Numbered from the stretch's first letter, positions 33,708 through 43,238 are shown. The stretch: DNA of 64,000 nucleotides from Brevibacillus_H sp041920465 (GCA_041920465.1 JBHGXW010000009.1:1-64000), one strand, 5' to 3'. Notes: generated from the sequence alone by a model not told the origin. A program made the numbers and translations.

Positions 33708-35681
33708 GTGCTGGACAGCCGAAAAATTGAATTATTAAATCTTTTGCTCAATACGGAAAGCAGTTTCTCGGTTGACTCCTTGGCAAAAAGTTTGGGCGTT
33801 TCCGAAAAAACGATCCGTAACGATTTGAAAGCGCTCGATGATTGGCTTAAGAAATTTTCAGACATTCAAATCATTCGAAAACCCAGTATGGGGGTGATTC
33901 TGCAAGGAAATCCCCAATCGATTCAGGCCCTTCGCCGCGAATTAGAAATCGGTTCAAGTACGAATCACTTGTCGCTTGATCAGGAAAGCCGGAAACTGCA
34001 AATCATTCAATTTCTGTTGGAAAATGACAAGGTTTTCACCATGCAGCAGCTGGCAGATCGATTTTTTGTAAGCAAAACGACGATTAGCTACGATCTGGCC
34101 GAGGTAGAGGCTTGGTTGAATCGCTTTGGATTGAAGTTAGTGAGAAAAACCAACTTCGGATTAAAAATTGAAGGTGACGAACGCTCTTGGCGGACTGCAT
34201 TATCCAAAGTCATTGATTTAACGCGGAAGAAACAAGAATCCCGTTTGATGAGTGAAAAAATGTACAATGTGCAGGAATGGATGCCTCAGCATGAGTTAAC
34301 CATGATTGAAAGCCGGATTCGCGATCTGGAAAAAGAGATGGATTTTCGTTTTACGGACCAGGCCATCATTAACTTAATGATTCATCTTGCTATTGCCGTA
34401 AAACGAATCAAACTCAAAAAGAAAATCCCGATGCCGGATCATGAACTCCTGAAGCTCCGGGAAAAAGCAGAATACGGCTTGGCAAAAAAACTTGTTCAAT
34501 CGTTGGAAGCGGCATTTTCTGTCCCTTTTCCCGAGACTGAGATTGGCTATGTGACACTCCATTTGTTGGGTGCGAAGATCAGGTACGATGAAGAATCGTC
34601 CATCGAACAGCTGGAAACATTGCTGAAAAAAATCGATCCCCAAGCCGTCATGATGGCCAAAAGATTGATTGAACAAGTCGATGAAGTCATCCAACAATCG
34701 TTAAGCCAGGATCAGGAATTGCTCGTCGGCTTGGCCATTCACTTTCATTCCGCATTAAATCGACTGAAGCACGAATTAAGTCTCACCAATCCCATCATCC
34801 AAGAGATAAAACAAATGTACCGCTATACGTTTGAAGCTGTTTTTTCCGTCATCCCGGCGATTGAAAAAGAAATTGGCGTTCCCATCCCGGAAGACGAAGT
34901 GGGATATATCACCCTTCACATTCAAGCGGCTTTAGTCAGAAAAGAACAAGAGCGGATTCCTCCCAAAACGGCATTGATTGTCTGCTCGACGGGAACCGGA
35001 ACCTCTCAACTGCTGGCATCAAAATTAAAGCAGCGATTTCCTCCGTTAACCATTTTGAAGGCAATCTCCTTGTTTGATTTGAAGTCAGCGCTAAACAAGT
35101 ATCACCCGGATGTCGTGATTACCACGATTCCTCTCCCCCACACGGGTGTGCTCACCCTGGAGGTTTCGCCTTTGCTGACGAATGACGATCAGGCCAAAAT
35201 CGAGGCCCTGCTGGAACAAGGAACGGTTTATCCGACAGCTGCCAAAACTTCTTATCCAACGCTGAAAAATGCTTTGGACAAGCAATTGATCTACCTCGAC
35301 GTAGAGGAAACGAACCGGTTTCAGGTGATTGATTTTCTCGCAGAACAGTTAATTTTGAAAGGGTATGTGAAACGAGAGTACAAGGAAAGCGCGATGCAGC
35401 GGGAATGGAAGTCCAGTACCGCTATTGGCGGAGGCATTGCGATCCCTCATGGCCGTACCGAATACATTCAGCGCTCTGCCATCGCAGTCGCTCGTTTCAA
35501 ACACCCCATCGAATGGGGAGGAGAAACTGTTTCGCTGGTTTTCATGCTGGCGATCAACCTGTCTGAAAGAGAAAAAGTGCAGCGCCTGTTTGAAGAGATG
35601 TCCGCACTGGTTGACGATGCCAACAAACGAAGTGTCTTGAGAGAGCAAAGAACCATTGAAGCATTTTTAGAACATCTTTAA
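33708..35681 (+). CDS. PRD-containing PTS transcription activator (ManR/MtlR type)
   Basis: A 657-aa regulator. It has an N-terminal HTH (about 1-60, SVDSLAKSLGVSEKTIRND), a second HTH (about 95-160, LADRFFVSKTTISYDL), PRD1 (about 185-290, LMIHLAIAVKRI) and PRD2 (about 300-405, LAIHFHSALNRL, YITLHIQAAL). An EIIB-like domain follows (about 420-500, IVCSTGTGTSQLL) and then an EIIA domain (about 515-657, IAIPHGRTEYI). It is likely an activator of the downstream PTS genes, controlled by phosphorylation of PRD histidines. The start is GTG with a weak SD. It is 17 nt upstream of the EIIBC gene. Confidence 0.93.
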   Translation: MLDSRKIELLNLLLNTESSFSVDSLAKSLGVSEKTIRNDLKALDDWLKKFSDIQIIRKPSMGVILQGNPQSIQALRRELEIGSSTNHLSLDQESRKLQIIQFLLENDKVFTMQQLADRFFVSKTTISYDLAEVEAWLNRFGLKLVRKTNFGLKIEGDERSWRTALSKVIDLTRKKQESRLMSEKMYNVQEWMPQHELTMIESRIRDLEKEMDFRFTDQAIINLMIHLAIAVKRIKLKKKIPMPDHELLKLREKAEYGLAKKLVQSLEAAFSVPFPETEIGYVTLHLLGAKIRYDEESSIEQLETLLKKIDPQAVMMAKRLIEQVDEVIQQSLSQDQELLVGLAIHFHSALNRLKHELSLTNPIIQEIKQMYRYTFEAVFSVIPAIEKEIGVPIPEDEVGYITLHIQAALVRKEQERIPPKTALIVCSTGTGTSQLLASKLKQRFPPLTILKAISLFDLKSALNKYHPDVVITTIPLPHTGVLTLEVSPLLTNDDQAKIEALLEQGTVYPTAAKTSYPTLKNALDKQLIYLDVEETNRFQVIDFLAEQLILKGYVKREYKESAMQREWKSSTAIGGGIAIPHGRTEYIQRSAIAVARFKHPIEWGGETVSLVFMLAINLSEREKVQRLFEEMSALVDDANKRSVLREQRTIEAFLEHL

Positions 35682-35698
35682 AGAAAGAGGGGAAAAGG

Positions 35699-37096
35699 AT
35701 GAAACTTTTAGCGGTCACCTCATGTCCCAACGGAATTGCCCATACGTATATGGCTGCAGAAAAACTCTCACAATCTGCGCAAAAACTGGGTGTCGAAATG
35801 AAAGTCGAAACCCAAGGCTCAATCGGTGTAGAAAATGAACTGACTGCTGAGGAAATCAGTCAAGCTGACGGCATTATTATCGCAGCGGATAAAACCGTAG
35901 ACAAAAGCCGTTTTGTCGGAAAGAGATTGCTGGAAGCAGCCGTGGCCGACGCCATCAAAAAACCGGACGAGCTGATTGCCAGATTCCAAAGCGGCAGCGT
36001 TCCTGTATACGGAGAAAAAGAAAAACTGAAAACCATCGAGGAAGTCAAAGCCGAACGCAAATCAAAGCAAAATCCGTTTTATCGTCACTTGATGAACGGG
36101 GTTTCCTATATGATTCCGTTCGTTGTTATCGGGGGTATCTTGATCGCTCTCTCCCTTGCTTTTGGGGGAACTCCAACAGAAAAAGGATTACAAATCGATC
36201 CGAATTCTGTCTGGAATTCCATCCTCAACGTAGGTGCTTCCGCCTTTGGATTTATGGTGCCGATTTTGGCCGGTTTTATCGCGATGAGTATTGCTGACCG
36301 CCCAGGCTTGGCACCTGGCATGGTTGGCGGATGGATTGCTACACATGGCGATTTCTATCATAGTGAAGCGAACGCTGGGTTTTTAGGCGGTATCATCGCC
36401 GGCTTCCTCGCCGGTTACGTGGCGAAATGGATCAAAACTTGGAATGTACCAAAAATGATTCAACCGATTATGCCGATTCTGATTATTCCACTGCTTTCTG
36501 CCCTTGTTGTCGCTGCCGTGTTTATCTTTATCATTGGCAACCCTGTTGCTGCGGTATTTAGCGGTTTGACTGGCTGGCTTGCCAGTATGCAAGGCGCATC
36601 CAAGGTTGTTTTGGCTCTGATCTTAGGCGGAATGATTGCCTTCGATATGGGTGGTCCTGTCAATAAAGTAGCCTTCCTGTTTGGTTCCGCCATGATTGCT
36701 ACCGGCAACTATTATATTATGGGCCCGATCGCCGTTGCGATTTGCGTTCCTCCAATCGGCATGGGGGTTGCGACCCTTTTGAACAAGAAAAAATACGAGG
36801 AAGAAGAGCAAGAAGCTGGCAAAGCGGCCATTGCGATGGGGCTTGTAGGGATTACCGAAGGGGCTATTCCGTTTGCGGCGAAAGATCCATTCCGTGTAAT
36901 TCCAAGTATTATGCTAGGCTCCATGGTGGGAGCAGTAATTGCCATGTTAAGCAATGTCGCTGACCATGTTCCGCACGGCGGTCCTGTCGTGGCGTTGTTG
37001 AAAGCGGTGGACAATGTTCCGATGTTTTTCATCGCCATTATCATCGGCGTTATGGTTACTGCCTTCACGGTGAATGCGTTAAAGAAACCTGTTTAA
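35699..37096 (+). CDS. PTS fructose/mannose-type EIIBC component
   Basis: A 465-aa sugar permease of the fructose-type PTS family. The N-terminal EIIB domain has its phosphorylated cysteine in VTSCPNGIAHTYMAAEKL (Cys 8). The C-terminal EIIC domain has about nine membrane segments and the family motif GITEGAIPFAAKDP near residue 383. EIIA is on a separate gene downstream. Neighbouring ManA makes mannose the likely substrate, though fructose cannot be excluded by sequence inspection. Confidence 0.93.
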   Translation: MKLLAVTSCPNGIAHTYMAAEKLSQSAQKLGVEMKVETQGSIGVENELTAEEISQADGIIIAADKTVDKSRFVGKRLLEAAVADAIKKPDELIARFQSGSVPVYGEKEKLKTIEEVKAERKSKQNPFYRHLMNGVSYMIPFVVIGGILIALSLAFGGTPTEKGLQIDPNSVWNSILNVGASAFGFMVPILAGFIAMSIADRPGLAPGMVGGWIATHGDFYHSEANAGFLGGIIAGFLAGYVAKWIKTWNVPKMIQPIMPILIIPLLSALVVAAVFIFIIGNPVAAVFSGLTGWLASMQGASKVVLALILGGMIAFDMGGPVNKVAFLFGSAMIATGNYYIMGPIAVAICVPPIGMGVATLLNKKKYEEEEQEAGKAAIAMGLVGITEGAIPFAAKDPFRVIPSIMLGSMVGAVIAMLSNVADHVPHGGPVVALLKAVDNVPMFFIAIIIGVMVTAFTVNALKKPV

Positions 37097-37165
37097 CCTG
37101 TTTAAGGATGTAAGTAGCAGATAAAGCAGCAATCAACAGATCAACAGATGGAAGGAAAGAGAGTC

Positions 37166-37621
37166 ATGAAATTCACAGATCTAATTACTCCAGAGCTTAT
37201 TCAGCTTGATTTAAAAGGAACGACCAAAGATGAAATTATGACCGAAATGGTTGCTATGCTTGACGGAGTGGGCGCATTACATGATCCTCAAGCCTTCAAA
37301 TCTGCGTTGTATGATCGGGAAGATCAGGGGAGTACCGGAATCGGTTTCGGGATTGCGATTCCACATGGTAAATCCCAGGCTGTAAAAATGCCGCAAGTCG
37401 CTTTTGGTGTCAAAAAAAGCGGAGTCGATTGGGACAGCCTGGATGGAGAGGACGCGAATCTGGTGTTTATGATCGCCGTACCCGAATCTTATGCGGGTAA
37501 TGAGCACTTGAAGATTCTGCAAATGTTATCCCGAAAACTGATCCATGATGAATTTCGTGAATCCCTTTTGCAAGCTTCCACAAAACAGGATATCTTAACA
37601 CTCTTGGATTCGATAGAATAA
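37166..37621 (+). CDS. PTS EIIA component (fructose/mannitol type)
   Basis: A 151-aa cytoplasmic phosphocarrier passing phosphate from HPr to the EIIB domain encoded upstream. The active histidine is in GFGIAIPHGKSQAV near residue 66. I start at MKFTDLITP (37166), which has AGGAAAGAG upstream; an ATG six codons earlier would include this RBS. Third gene of the PTS operon. Confidence 0.93.
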   Translation: MKFTDLITPELIQLDLKGTTKDEIMTEMVAMLDGVGALHDPQAFKSALYDREDQGSTGIGFGIAIPHGKSQAVKMPQVAFGVKKSGVDWDSLDGEDANLVFMIAVPESYAGNEHLKILQMLSRKLIHDEFRESLLQASTKQDILTLLDSIE

Positions 37622-37678
37622 ACTGATGGGGCATGGTTGCCCCTTTTTTCCTTAAAGAAAGGAAGGAACGATGAAACG

Positions 37679-38629
37679 ATGAACAGAGCACCAATCTTTC
37701 TGACCCCAGTGTTTAAAGAGCGGATTTGGGGAGGAACGGCCCTTCGAGACAAATTTCATTATGACATCCCCTCCAGCCAGACAGGAGAATGCTGGGCCAT
37801 TTCTGCGCATCCCCATGGGCAAAGTGTGGTAAGAGAAGGCGAATATGCAGGGCAGACGCTTGGCGAGTTGTGGACTCAGCATCGCGAATTGTTCGGGAAA
37901 GCCCAAGGGGAAACGTTCCCCCTTTTGACCAAAATTCTTGATGCGAATGCGGATCTTTCCGTACAGGTTCATCCTGACGATGATTACGCAAGAACTCATG
38001 AACATGTCGAATTGGGCAAAACGGAATGCTGGTACATTATCGATTGCAAGGAAGATGCCGAATTAATATACGGGCATTCGGCACAATCGAAGGATCAATT
38101 CAAACAGATGGTCCAAAACGGAGAATGGGCTCAACTATTGAGCAAACGCAAGATAAAACCGGGGGACTTTTTCTTTGTCCCAAGCGGTACCATCCACGCT
38201 CTAACGGCAGGGACGCTTGTTCTGGAAACGCAGCAAAGCTCCGATACAACCTACCGGGTTTATGATTATGACCGAGTTGATGAACAAGGCAAGAAAAGGG
38301 AACTTCACATTGAAAAAGCATTGGATGTAACCCAAGTCCCCCACGTAGATCCTTCCTGCGAAACGAAAACAATGCAGATTGGCGGCTTGACCGTCACTAC
38401 GTTTATCGAAAGCGAATATTTTACCGTTCAGAAATGGGAGCTTGATGGTGAGTCTGCCGTTGAGCAAAACCATGATTTCCTGCTCGCCAGTGCGCTCGAA
38501 GGACAGGGAGAAATGGTTTCCGGCGATCATTCCTACCCTTTTAAAAAGGGAGATCATTTTATCATTCCGTATGGTTTCGGGAACGTCCATCTGCGCGGAA
38601 CCGCACAGCTCATTGTCTCTCACATCTAG
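37679..38629 (+). CDS. manA: Mannose-6-phosphate isomerase, class I
   Basis: ManA converts mannose-6-phosphate, the product of the PTS, to fructose-6-phosphate for glycolysis. The 316-aa zinc enzyme has RIWGG near residue 15, LSVQVHPDDDYA near 92 (metal ligand His), KTECWYII and FFVPSGTIHAL near 165. The start is the ATG at 37679. It ends the sugar operon before a strong terminator. Confidence 0.95.
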   Translation: MNRAPIFLTPVFKERIWGGTALRDKFHYDIPSSQTGECWAISAHPHGQSVVREGEYAGQTLGELWTQHRELFGKAQGETFPLLTKILDANADLSVQVHPDDDYARTHEHVELGKTECWYIIDCKEDAELIYGHSAQSKDQFKQMVQNGEWAQLLSKRKIKPGDFFFVPSGTIHALTAGTLVLETQQSSDTTYRVYDYDRVDEQGKKRELHIEKALDVTQVPHVDPSCETKTMQIGGLTVTTFIESEYFTVQKWELDGESAVEQNHDFLLASALEGQGEMVSGDHSYPFKKGDHFIIPYGFGNVHLRGTAQLIVSHI

Positions 38630-38668
38630 GCTGCCAAACAGCTCCCTCTCCTTCTGTAACGACCAGAG

Positions 38669-38698
38669 GCCCCTTGCGTTAGAAGCGCAAGGGGCTTT
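38669..38698 (+). terminator. manA operon terminator
   Basis: GCCCCTTGCG (38669-38678) and CGCAAGGGGC (38686-38695) form a perfect 10-bp stem followed by TTT. It ends the PTS operon and also lies beyond the convergent pstB gene. Confidence 0.85.
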
Positions 38699-38731
38699 AA
38701 CATTAGCTTTATGCTAGCATTGTAGAGAGGC

Positions 38732-39511
38732 TTAACCAAATCGTCCGCTGATATAATCCTCTGTCTCTTTTCTTTGCGGATTGGTAAACAGCGTGGAAGT
38801 ATCGTTAAGCTCCACCAATTCCCCCATCAAGAAGAATGCTGTTTTATCCGAAATCCGGGCAGCCTGATGCATATTGTGCGTCACGATGACAATCGTGTAC
38901 TCCTCTTTTAGTTCCGTGATCAGTTCTTCTATTTTGAGCGTAGAGATCGGGTCAAGCGCGGAAGCAGGCTCATCAAGAAGCAGGATGGAAGGCTGCATGG
39001 CAATTGTCCGCGCAATGCAAAGGCGCTGCTGCTGACCCCCTGACAAAGACAGAGCCGAAGAGTGCAAACGGTCCTTTACCTCATCCCACAAAGCCGCTTT
39101 GCGCAAGCTTTGCTCCACAATCTCTTCCAGCTTCGCTTTGCTCTTAATCCCGTGAAACCGCGGGGCGAACGCGATATTCTCAAAGATCGATTTGAAAAAA
39201 GGATTAGGTCTTTGGAACACCATCCCGACAATCTGGCGCAGCCCTTCTATGTTGACGTTGTCCGAGTTTACTTCCGTGTCGTCAATCTTGATGGAACCTG
39301 TCACCCGGCAGGATGGAATCAAATCGTTCATGCGGTTGATGCTTCTGAGAAAAGTAGACTTCCCGCATCCGGAGGGGCCGATAAAAGCCATGACAGAGTT
39401 GCGTTCCACCTTAAGAGAAACATCTTTTACCGCTTTCTTGTCGCCGTAATAGACGCTTAAATCTTTCGTTTCGATGATGATGTCAGTCGCTTGCAAAGTG
39501 CTTATGGTCAT
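38732..39511 (-). CDS. pstB: Phosphate ABC transporter ATP-binding protein PstB (operon copy)
   Basis: A 259-aa ATPase, last gene of pstS-pstC-pstA-pstB. Walker A GPSGCGKSTFLRSINRMND is near residue 41, QRPNPFFKSIFENIAFAP near 98, signature LSGGQQQRLCIARTIA and Walker B LLLDEPASALDPIS, with Ala in place of the Thr seen in the orphan copy. It follows pstA by 22 nt. No phoU follows in the window. Confidence 0.97.
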   Translation of the reverse strand: MTISTLQATDIIIETKDLSVYYGDKKAVKDVSLKVERNSVMAFIGPSGCGKSTFLRSINRMNDLIPSCRVTGSIKIDDTEVNSDNVNIEGLRQIVGMVFQRPNPFFKSIFENIAFAPRFHGIKSKAKLEEIVEQSLRKAALWDEVKDRLHSSALSLSGGQQQRLCIARTIAMQPSILLLDEPASALDPISTLKIEELITELKEEYTIVIVTHNMHQAARISDKTAFFLMGELVELNDTSTLFTNPQRKETEDYISGRFG

Positions 39512-39533
39512 CTGTACCCCTTCTTTCCCTATG

Positions 39534-40421
39534 CTATGCCCCGGACGTCATTTTTCTGTACAGCCATTTTCCAAACCATCTGGCTGACAAATTAAACAAC
39601 AGAACCGCAAGTACCAGAATAGCCGCAGCACCGTCCGCTACATCTCTGGCATCAGGAGTTAACCCTTCGCTGTTTACCTTCCAAATATGAACGGCCAATG
39701 TTTCCGCCGGACGGAAAGGATTCAAGGGTGAAGTTGGGCTGTTCATGCTAAAGTCGTTGTAAACCAAATCAGGAGAAGTCATCCCTGCGGTAAACAACAG
39801 CGCCGCCGCTTCCCCGAAAACGCGGCCGGCTGCAAGAATGGCACCCGTCAGGATTCCTGGCAATGCTGCCGGCAGAACGACGGAAATAATCGTGCGCCAT
39901 TTGGAGATACCCAGAGCCAGACTTGCCTCTTTCTGGCTTTGCGGCACACTTCTGAGCGCGTCTTCGGTAATCCGTACAAGCAAGGGAAGGTTAAAGACGG
40001 TCAGCGCCAATGCCCCTGAGAGCAACGAATACCCCCACCCGGTCATGTTGACAAATACAAGCAGGCCAAACAAACCGACAACAATCGAAGGAAGTGAAGA
40101 CAATACCTCAATGCTTAAGCGGATAAATTGCGTAAATTTGTTGTTCGGCGCATATTCCGCCATATAAATTCCTGCGCCCAAGCCTAATGGCAGGGCAATG
40201 ATCATGGTTAACACAAGCAAATAAATGGAGTTGAACAACTGCGGTCCGATTCCCCCTCCGGCATTGACGATGTCAGGCGGAGAAGTGATGAAATCAAAGG
40301 TAAGCTTGTGCCATCCTTTGGTCAGGATAAATCCGATCAGGATGAAAAGCATACACACAATCAGTACCGCAAAAGTCGTAAGGATAACCGTTGCCAGACG
40401 ATCCATTAATTTCGCGTTCAT
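39534..40421 (-). CDS. pstA: Phosphate ABC transporter permease PstA
   Basis: A 295-aa integral membrane protein with six hydrophobic segments. The EAA-type loop is seen in SLALGISKWRTIISVVLPAALPG near residue 190. It forms the channel with PstC. Its ATG overlaps the pstC stop codon (ATGA), so translation is coupled. Confidence 0.96.
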   Translation of the reverse strand: MNAKLMDRLATVILTTFAVLIVCMLFILIGFILTKGWHKLTFDFITSPPDIVNAGGGIGPQLFNSIYLLVLTMIIALPLGLGAGIYMAEYAPNNKFTQFIRLSIEVLSSLPSIVVGLFGLLVFVNMTGWGYSLLSGALALTVFNLPLLVRITEDALRSVPQSQKEASLALGISKWRTIISVVLPAALPGILTGAILAAGRVFGEAAALLFTAGMTSPDLVYNDFSMNSPTSPLNPFRPAETLAVHIWKVNSEGLTPDARDVADGAAAILVLAVLLFNLSARWFGKWLYRKMTSGA

Positions 40422-41410
40422 TTACCTACCATCTTCTTTCTGCCAAGGATGCGGATCAGCATGATAAAACCAAAAGACATCAAAAGAAGCAGTAACGCCA
40501 TCGACCACAAAGCGTTGTTGTAAGGCGTGCCCTGGATCGTGTTCCCCATATTTAACGTAATCCCGCTCGTTAATGTACTGGTCGGGTCAAGCAGGCTGCC
40601 GGGCAGCTTGGTGGTATTCCCGATAACCATTTGGACGGCCAAAGCTTCCCCAAACGCTCGCGCCATACCCAAAACGACTGCCGTCAAACACCCGGGCATT
40701 GCACTGTGAAGCACGATATTCCAAATCGTTTGCCAACGGGTTGCGCCCAACGCAAGCGAGGCATTGCGAATGTCTTGAGGTACTGCCTCGATGGCGTCCG
40801 TAGCTACACTGGTGACGGTTGGAAGAATCATAATGGCAAGCACAATTCCCCCTGCCAAAAGGCTGAATCCCAAGACGTTAAACTGATCGCGAATGAACGG
40901 AACCAATATCGTCAGGCCAATATATCCGTAAACCACTGAAGGAATGCCCACAAGCAATTCAATAACAGGCTTCAGTACTTTTTTTCCTAAGTTAGGGTAA
41001 ATCTCCGTCATAAAAATAGCGGCACCGATTCCAAGCGGCGCAGCAATTAACGCTGCCAGCACGGTAACCAAAAACGAACCCAAAATGAATGGCAAAACAC
41101 CATACAGCGCCGGTTCATTTTCCGGATCCCATTCAAGACCGGTCAAGAAATCAGCAAGGCTTACCTTATCGACAAGGAAGGTAGACAGACCTTTTGAAGC
41201 GATAAAATAGGAAATGGACAAAACGACAATAATCAACAGTGCGGCACAAAACAACGTAATCCCTTTGCCCGCCAGATCCTCGAAGTGCTGTTTTTTATTG
41301 CGGAACAACAGTTTTCTCTTTACTTCTGTCTGTTTGGTTTGATTGGCATCGTATGGTTTCGTTATGATGCTGTTGACGATGGTTGTTCCTTGCGACCCTT
41401 GATGGTTCAT
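40418..41410 (-). CDS. pstC: Phosphate ABC transporter permease PstC
   Basis: A 330-aa permease with a cytoplasmic N-terminal extension of about 45 residues, then six membrane segments. The EAA loop is ASLALGATRWQTIWNIVLHSAMPG near residue 220. The start at 41410 has GGGAGG 6 nt upstream; a reading from 41455 would cross the pstS-pstC hairpin. Confidence 0.96.
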   Translation of the reverse strand: MNHQGSQGTTIVNSIITKPYDANQTKQTEVKRKLLFRNKKQHFEDLAGKGITLFCAALLIIVVLSISYFIASKGLSTFLVDKVSLADFLTGLEWDPENEPALYGVLPFILGSFLVTVLAALIAAPLGIGAAIFMTEIYPNLGKKVLKPVIELLVGIPSVVYGYIGLTILVPFIRDQFNVLGFSLLAGGIVLAIMILPTVTSVATDAIEAVPQDIRNASLALGATRWQTIWNIVLHSAMPGCLTAVVLGMARAFGEALAVQMVIGNTTKLPGSLLDPTSTLTSGITLNMGNTIQGTPYNNALWSMALLLLLMSFGFIMLIRILGRKKMVGK

Positions 41411-41438
41411 TGTGTACCTCCCTTGGAAACATGAGAAT

Positions 41439-41460
41439 GAGGGGTATAAGATCACCCCTC
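41439..41460 (-). terminator. pstS-pstC intergenic hairpin
   Basis: GAGGGGT (41439-41445) and ACCCCTC (41454-41460) form a perfect 7-bp stem between pstS and pstC without a strong T run. It may stabilise the pstS message or attenuate the operon so that PstS is made in excess. Confidence 0.55.
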
Positions 41461-41499
41461 TTCTCTATCTATACCTTGATCAGAAACATCGAAGATTCA

Positions 41500-42435
41500 T
41501 TATTTTTGTGTGATTTTACCCTCTGCGTCACGTTCAACTTTCATGTCTGTTACAGGAATGAAGCCGAGGTCCGTAACGGTTTTCTTTTGAACGTCATCGC
41601 TCATAATGAAGTCAATGAATGCTTTTACAGAATCGGTTGCTTCACCTTTGGTGTACATGTGCTCATAAGCCCAAACCGGATATTGGTTCGTTGTGATGGT
41701 GTCTTTGTTTGCTTCAACACCGTCCAATTTCAATGCTTTCACAGAGTCGTTGATGTAGGAAAGTGCCAAGTAACCAATTGCGCCAGGAGTTTCTGTGATA
41801 ATTTTGCGGACAGTTCCGGAAGAATCTTCAGTGATACCTTCTGCTTCATCTTTACCGTCTAACGCGAATTTGTGGAATGTTGCACGGGTACCAGAGCTTT
41901 TCGGACGGTTAACCAGAGTGATTTTCATGTCTGTGCCGCCCACTTCTTTCCAGTTGGTAATTTTACCGGTGAAAATATCGATCAATTGTTGCTTGGTCAG
42001 GTTATCTACGCCAACTTTCGGACTTACAGCAGCAACTATACCAACTACAGCCACTTTATGGTCAGTCAATTCATTAGCAGGAATGCCTTTTTTCTCTTCA
42101 GCGAAAATGTCGGAGTTACCGATGGTTGCTGCGCCGCTTGCTACCTGGCTTAAGCCGGTACCGCTACCGCCGCCTTGAACTTGAATTTGCACGCCGTTGT
42201 TTTTCGCCATGAAATCTTTTGCCGCTTGTTCAACGAGTGGCTGCAGAGCTGTGGAACCAACCGCAGTGATTGGCGCACCCGCTTTCGTTGTGTCTGCAGG
42301 GGTAGAAGATGTAGCTTGAGATTGTTGATTATTGGATTGTGCTGGCGCGTTGGTTTGAGCGTTGCTGCCGCAACCAGTCAAAAGCAATCCAACTGAGAGT
42401 ACACATGCCATGAAAACCGATGAAAACTTTTTCAA
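41500..42435 (-). CDS. pstS: Phosphate-binding lipoprotein PstS
   Basis: A 311-aa substrate-binding lipoprotein. The signal MKKFSSVFMACVLSVGLLLTGCG ends in a lipobox (Cys about 22), followed by a Gln/Ala/Thr linker. Phosphate-binding motifs are visible: ITAVGSTALQPLVEQAA near residue 57, VQGGGSGTGLSQVASG near 85, and NRPKSSGTRATFHKFAL near 175. It is the first gene of the pst operon, preceded by a strong Pho box candidate. Confidence 0.97.
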   Translation of the reverse strand: MKKFSSVFMACVLSVGLLLTGCGSNAQTNAPAQSNNQQSQATSSTPADTTKAGAPITAVGSTALQPLVEQAAKDFMAKNNGVQIQVQGGGSGTGLSQVASGAATIGNSDIFAEEKKGIPANELTDHKVAVVGIVAAVSPKVGVDNLTKQQLIDIFTGKITNWKEVGGTDMKITLVNRPKSSGTRATFHKFALDGKDEAEGITEDSSGTVRKIITETPGAIGYLALSYINDSVKALKLDGVEANKDTITTNQYPVWAYEHMYTKGEATDSVKAFIDFIMSDDVQKKTVTDLGFIPVTDMKVERDAEGKITQK

Positions 42436-42495
42436 GGTAAAGCCCCCTTAATTTTTGCTAGAATTCTTTCAACACTTGTAATCTTACCGGGTAAG

Positions 42496-42534
42496 CTTAA
42501 AGGCACGATTAAGGTAGTATTAAAGGATTGTTAA
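42496..42534 (-). promoter_or_regulatory. Pho box upstream of pstS
   Basis: The minus strand carries four hexamers exactly 11 nt apart: TTAACA (42529-42534), TTAATA (42518-42523), TTAATC (42507-42512) and TTTAAG (42496-42501). This agrees with the PhoP direct-repeat pattern. It lies about 60-100 nt upstream of the pstS start and implies induction by phosphate starvation. Confidence 0.75.
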
Positions 42535-42632
42535 GATTACTCACTCAAATATGAATCGACAAAGTGTTGGCCTCATTCTCCGTGACGAACACACTGCCAA
42601 GCAAGAGCCGAACGTCATCGGCCACGGACGCA

Positions 42633-42674
42633 ATGAAAAAAGCTCACACGATTGATTCCGTGTGAGCTTTTTTA
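42633..42674. terminator. Bidirectional terminator upstream of the Pho box
   Basis: AAAAAAGCTCACACG and CGTGTGAGCTTTTTT form a perfect 15-bp stem with an 8-nt loop. It ends the GerMN gene on the minus strand and insulates the pst operon from it. Confidence 0.93.
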
Positions 42675-42683
42675 TTGGCCTTC

Positions 42684-43238
42684 TTAAGGCTGCCTGGTTA
42701 ACGGCTGGCTGATATCGACGTGGCCCATTAAAGAGTCTGTCGGCTTGCCGTCTACCAATATCATGATTTCCTTTATCTCGGGAAACTGGAAAAAGCTTTT
42801 GGTTAAAGCCTCGATTGCGAATTCTTCGCCGGATGAACCAAAATTGTATTGATTTTCACCGGAAGCATCAATCGTAAGCTTACCGTTTTTCAGAGTAATC
42901 GAGTGATAGGAGAAGTTCTGCCAAAGCGCTTCATGTCCCTTTTGAGCAGACTGCCCTAACAGAGCCATGATTTTCTCGTATTTTTCTTTGTCATCCGTAT
43001 ATTCGATTTCCTGCTGCTCTTCTACAAGATTGGTTAGGTCGGCATTGCTGTAATATACTTTTACCTTTGCCTTGGTTTTCTCTGGTTGATTATTAGCAGG
43101 AGCCGCAGCCTGGCTCGAAGGCTGCTCCGTTGGCTTCACAACCGGCTGGCTTGTTTGCTGCTGGCTCGGCACGGTTCCGCATGCTATCAGTCCCGCGATG
43201 ATGAGTAAAAACAAAGTAACGCGAAGCAATTGTTTCAT
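42684..43238 (-). CDS. GerMN-domain lipoprotein
   Basis: A 184-aa lipoprotein: MKQLLRVTLFLLIIAGLIAC gives the lipobox Cys at about 20, followed by a low-complexity Gln/Pro/Ser linker (about 24-55). The C-terminal domain has VKVYYSNADLTNLVEEQQEI and SGEEFAIEALTKSFFQFPEI, then MILVDGKP, typical of the GerMN fold of spore germination protein GerM. Function is likely at the cell surface or in the spore envelope. It follows the amidase gene by 24 nt and is probably co-transcribed with it. Confidence 0.85.
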   Translation of the reverse strand: MKQLLRVTLFLLIIAGLIACGTVPSQQQTSQPVVKPTEQPSSQAAAPANNQPEKTKAKVKVYYSNADLTNLVEEQQEIEYTDDKEKYEKIMALLGQSAQKGHEALWQNFSYHSITLKNGKLTIDASGENQYNFGSSGEEFAIEALTKSFFQFPEIKEIMILVDGKPTDSLMGHVDISQPLTRQP

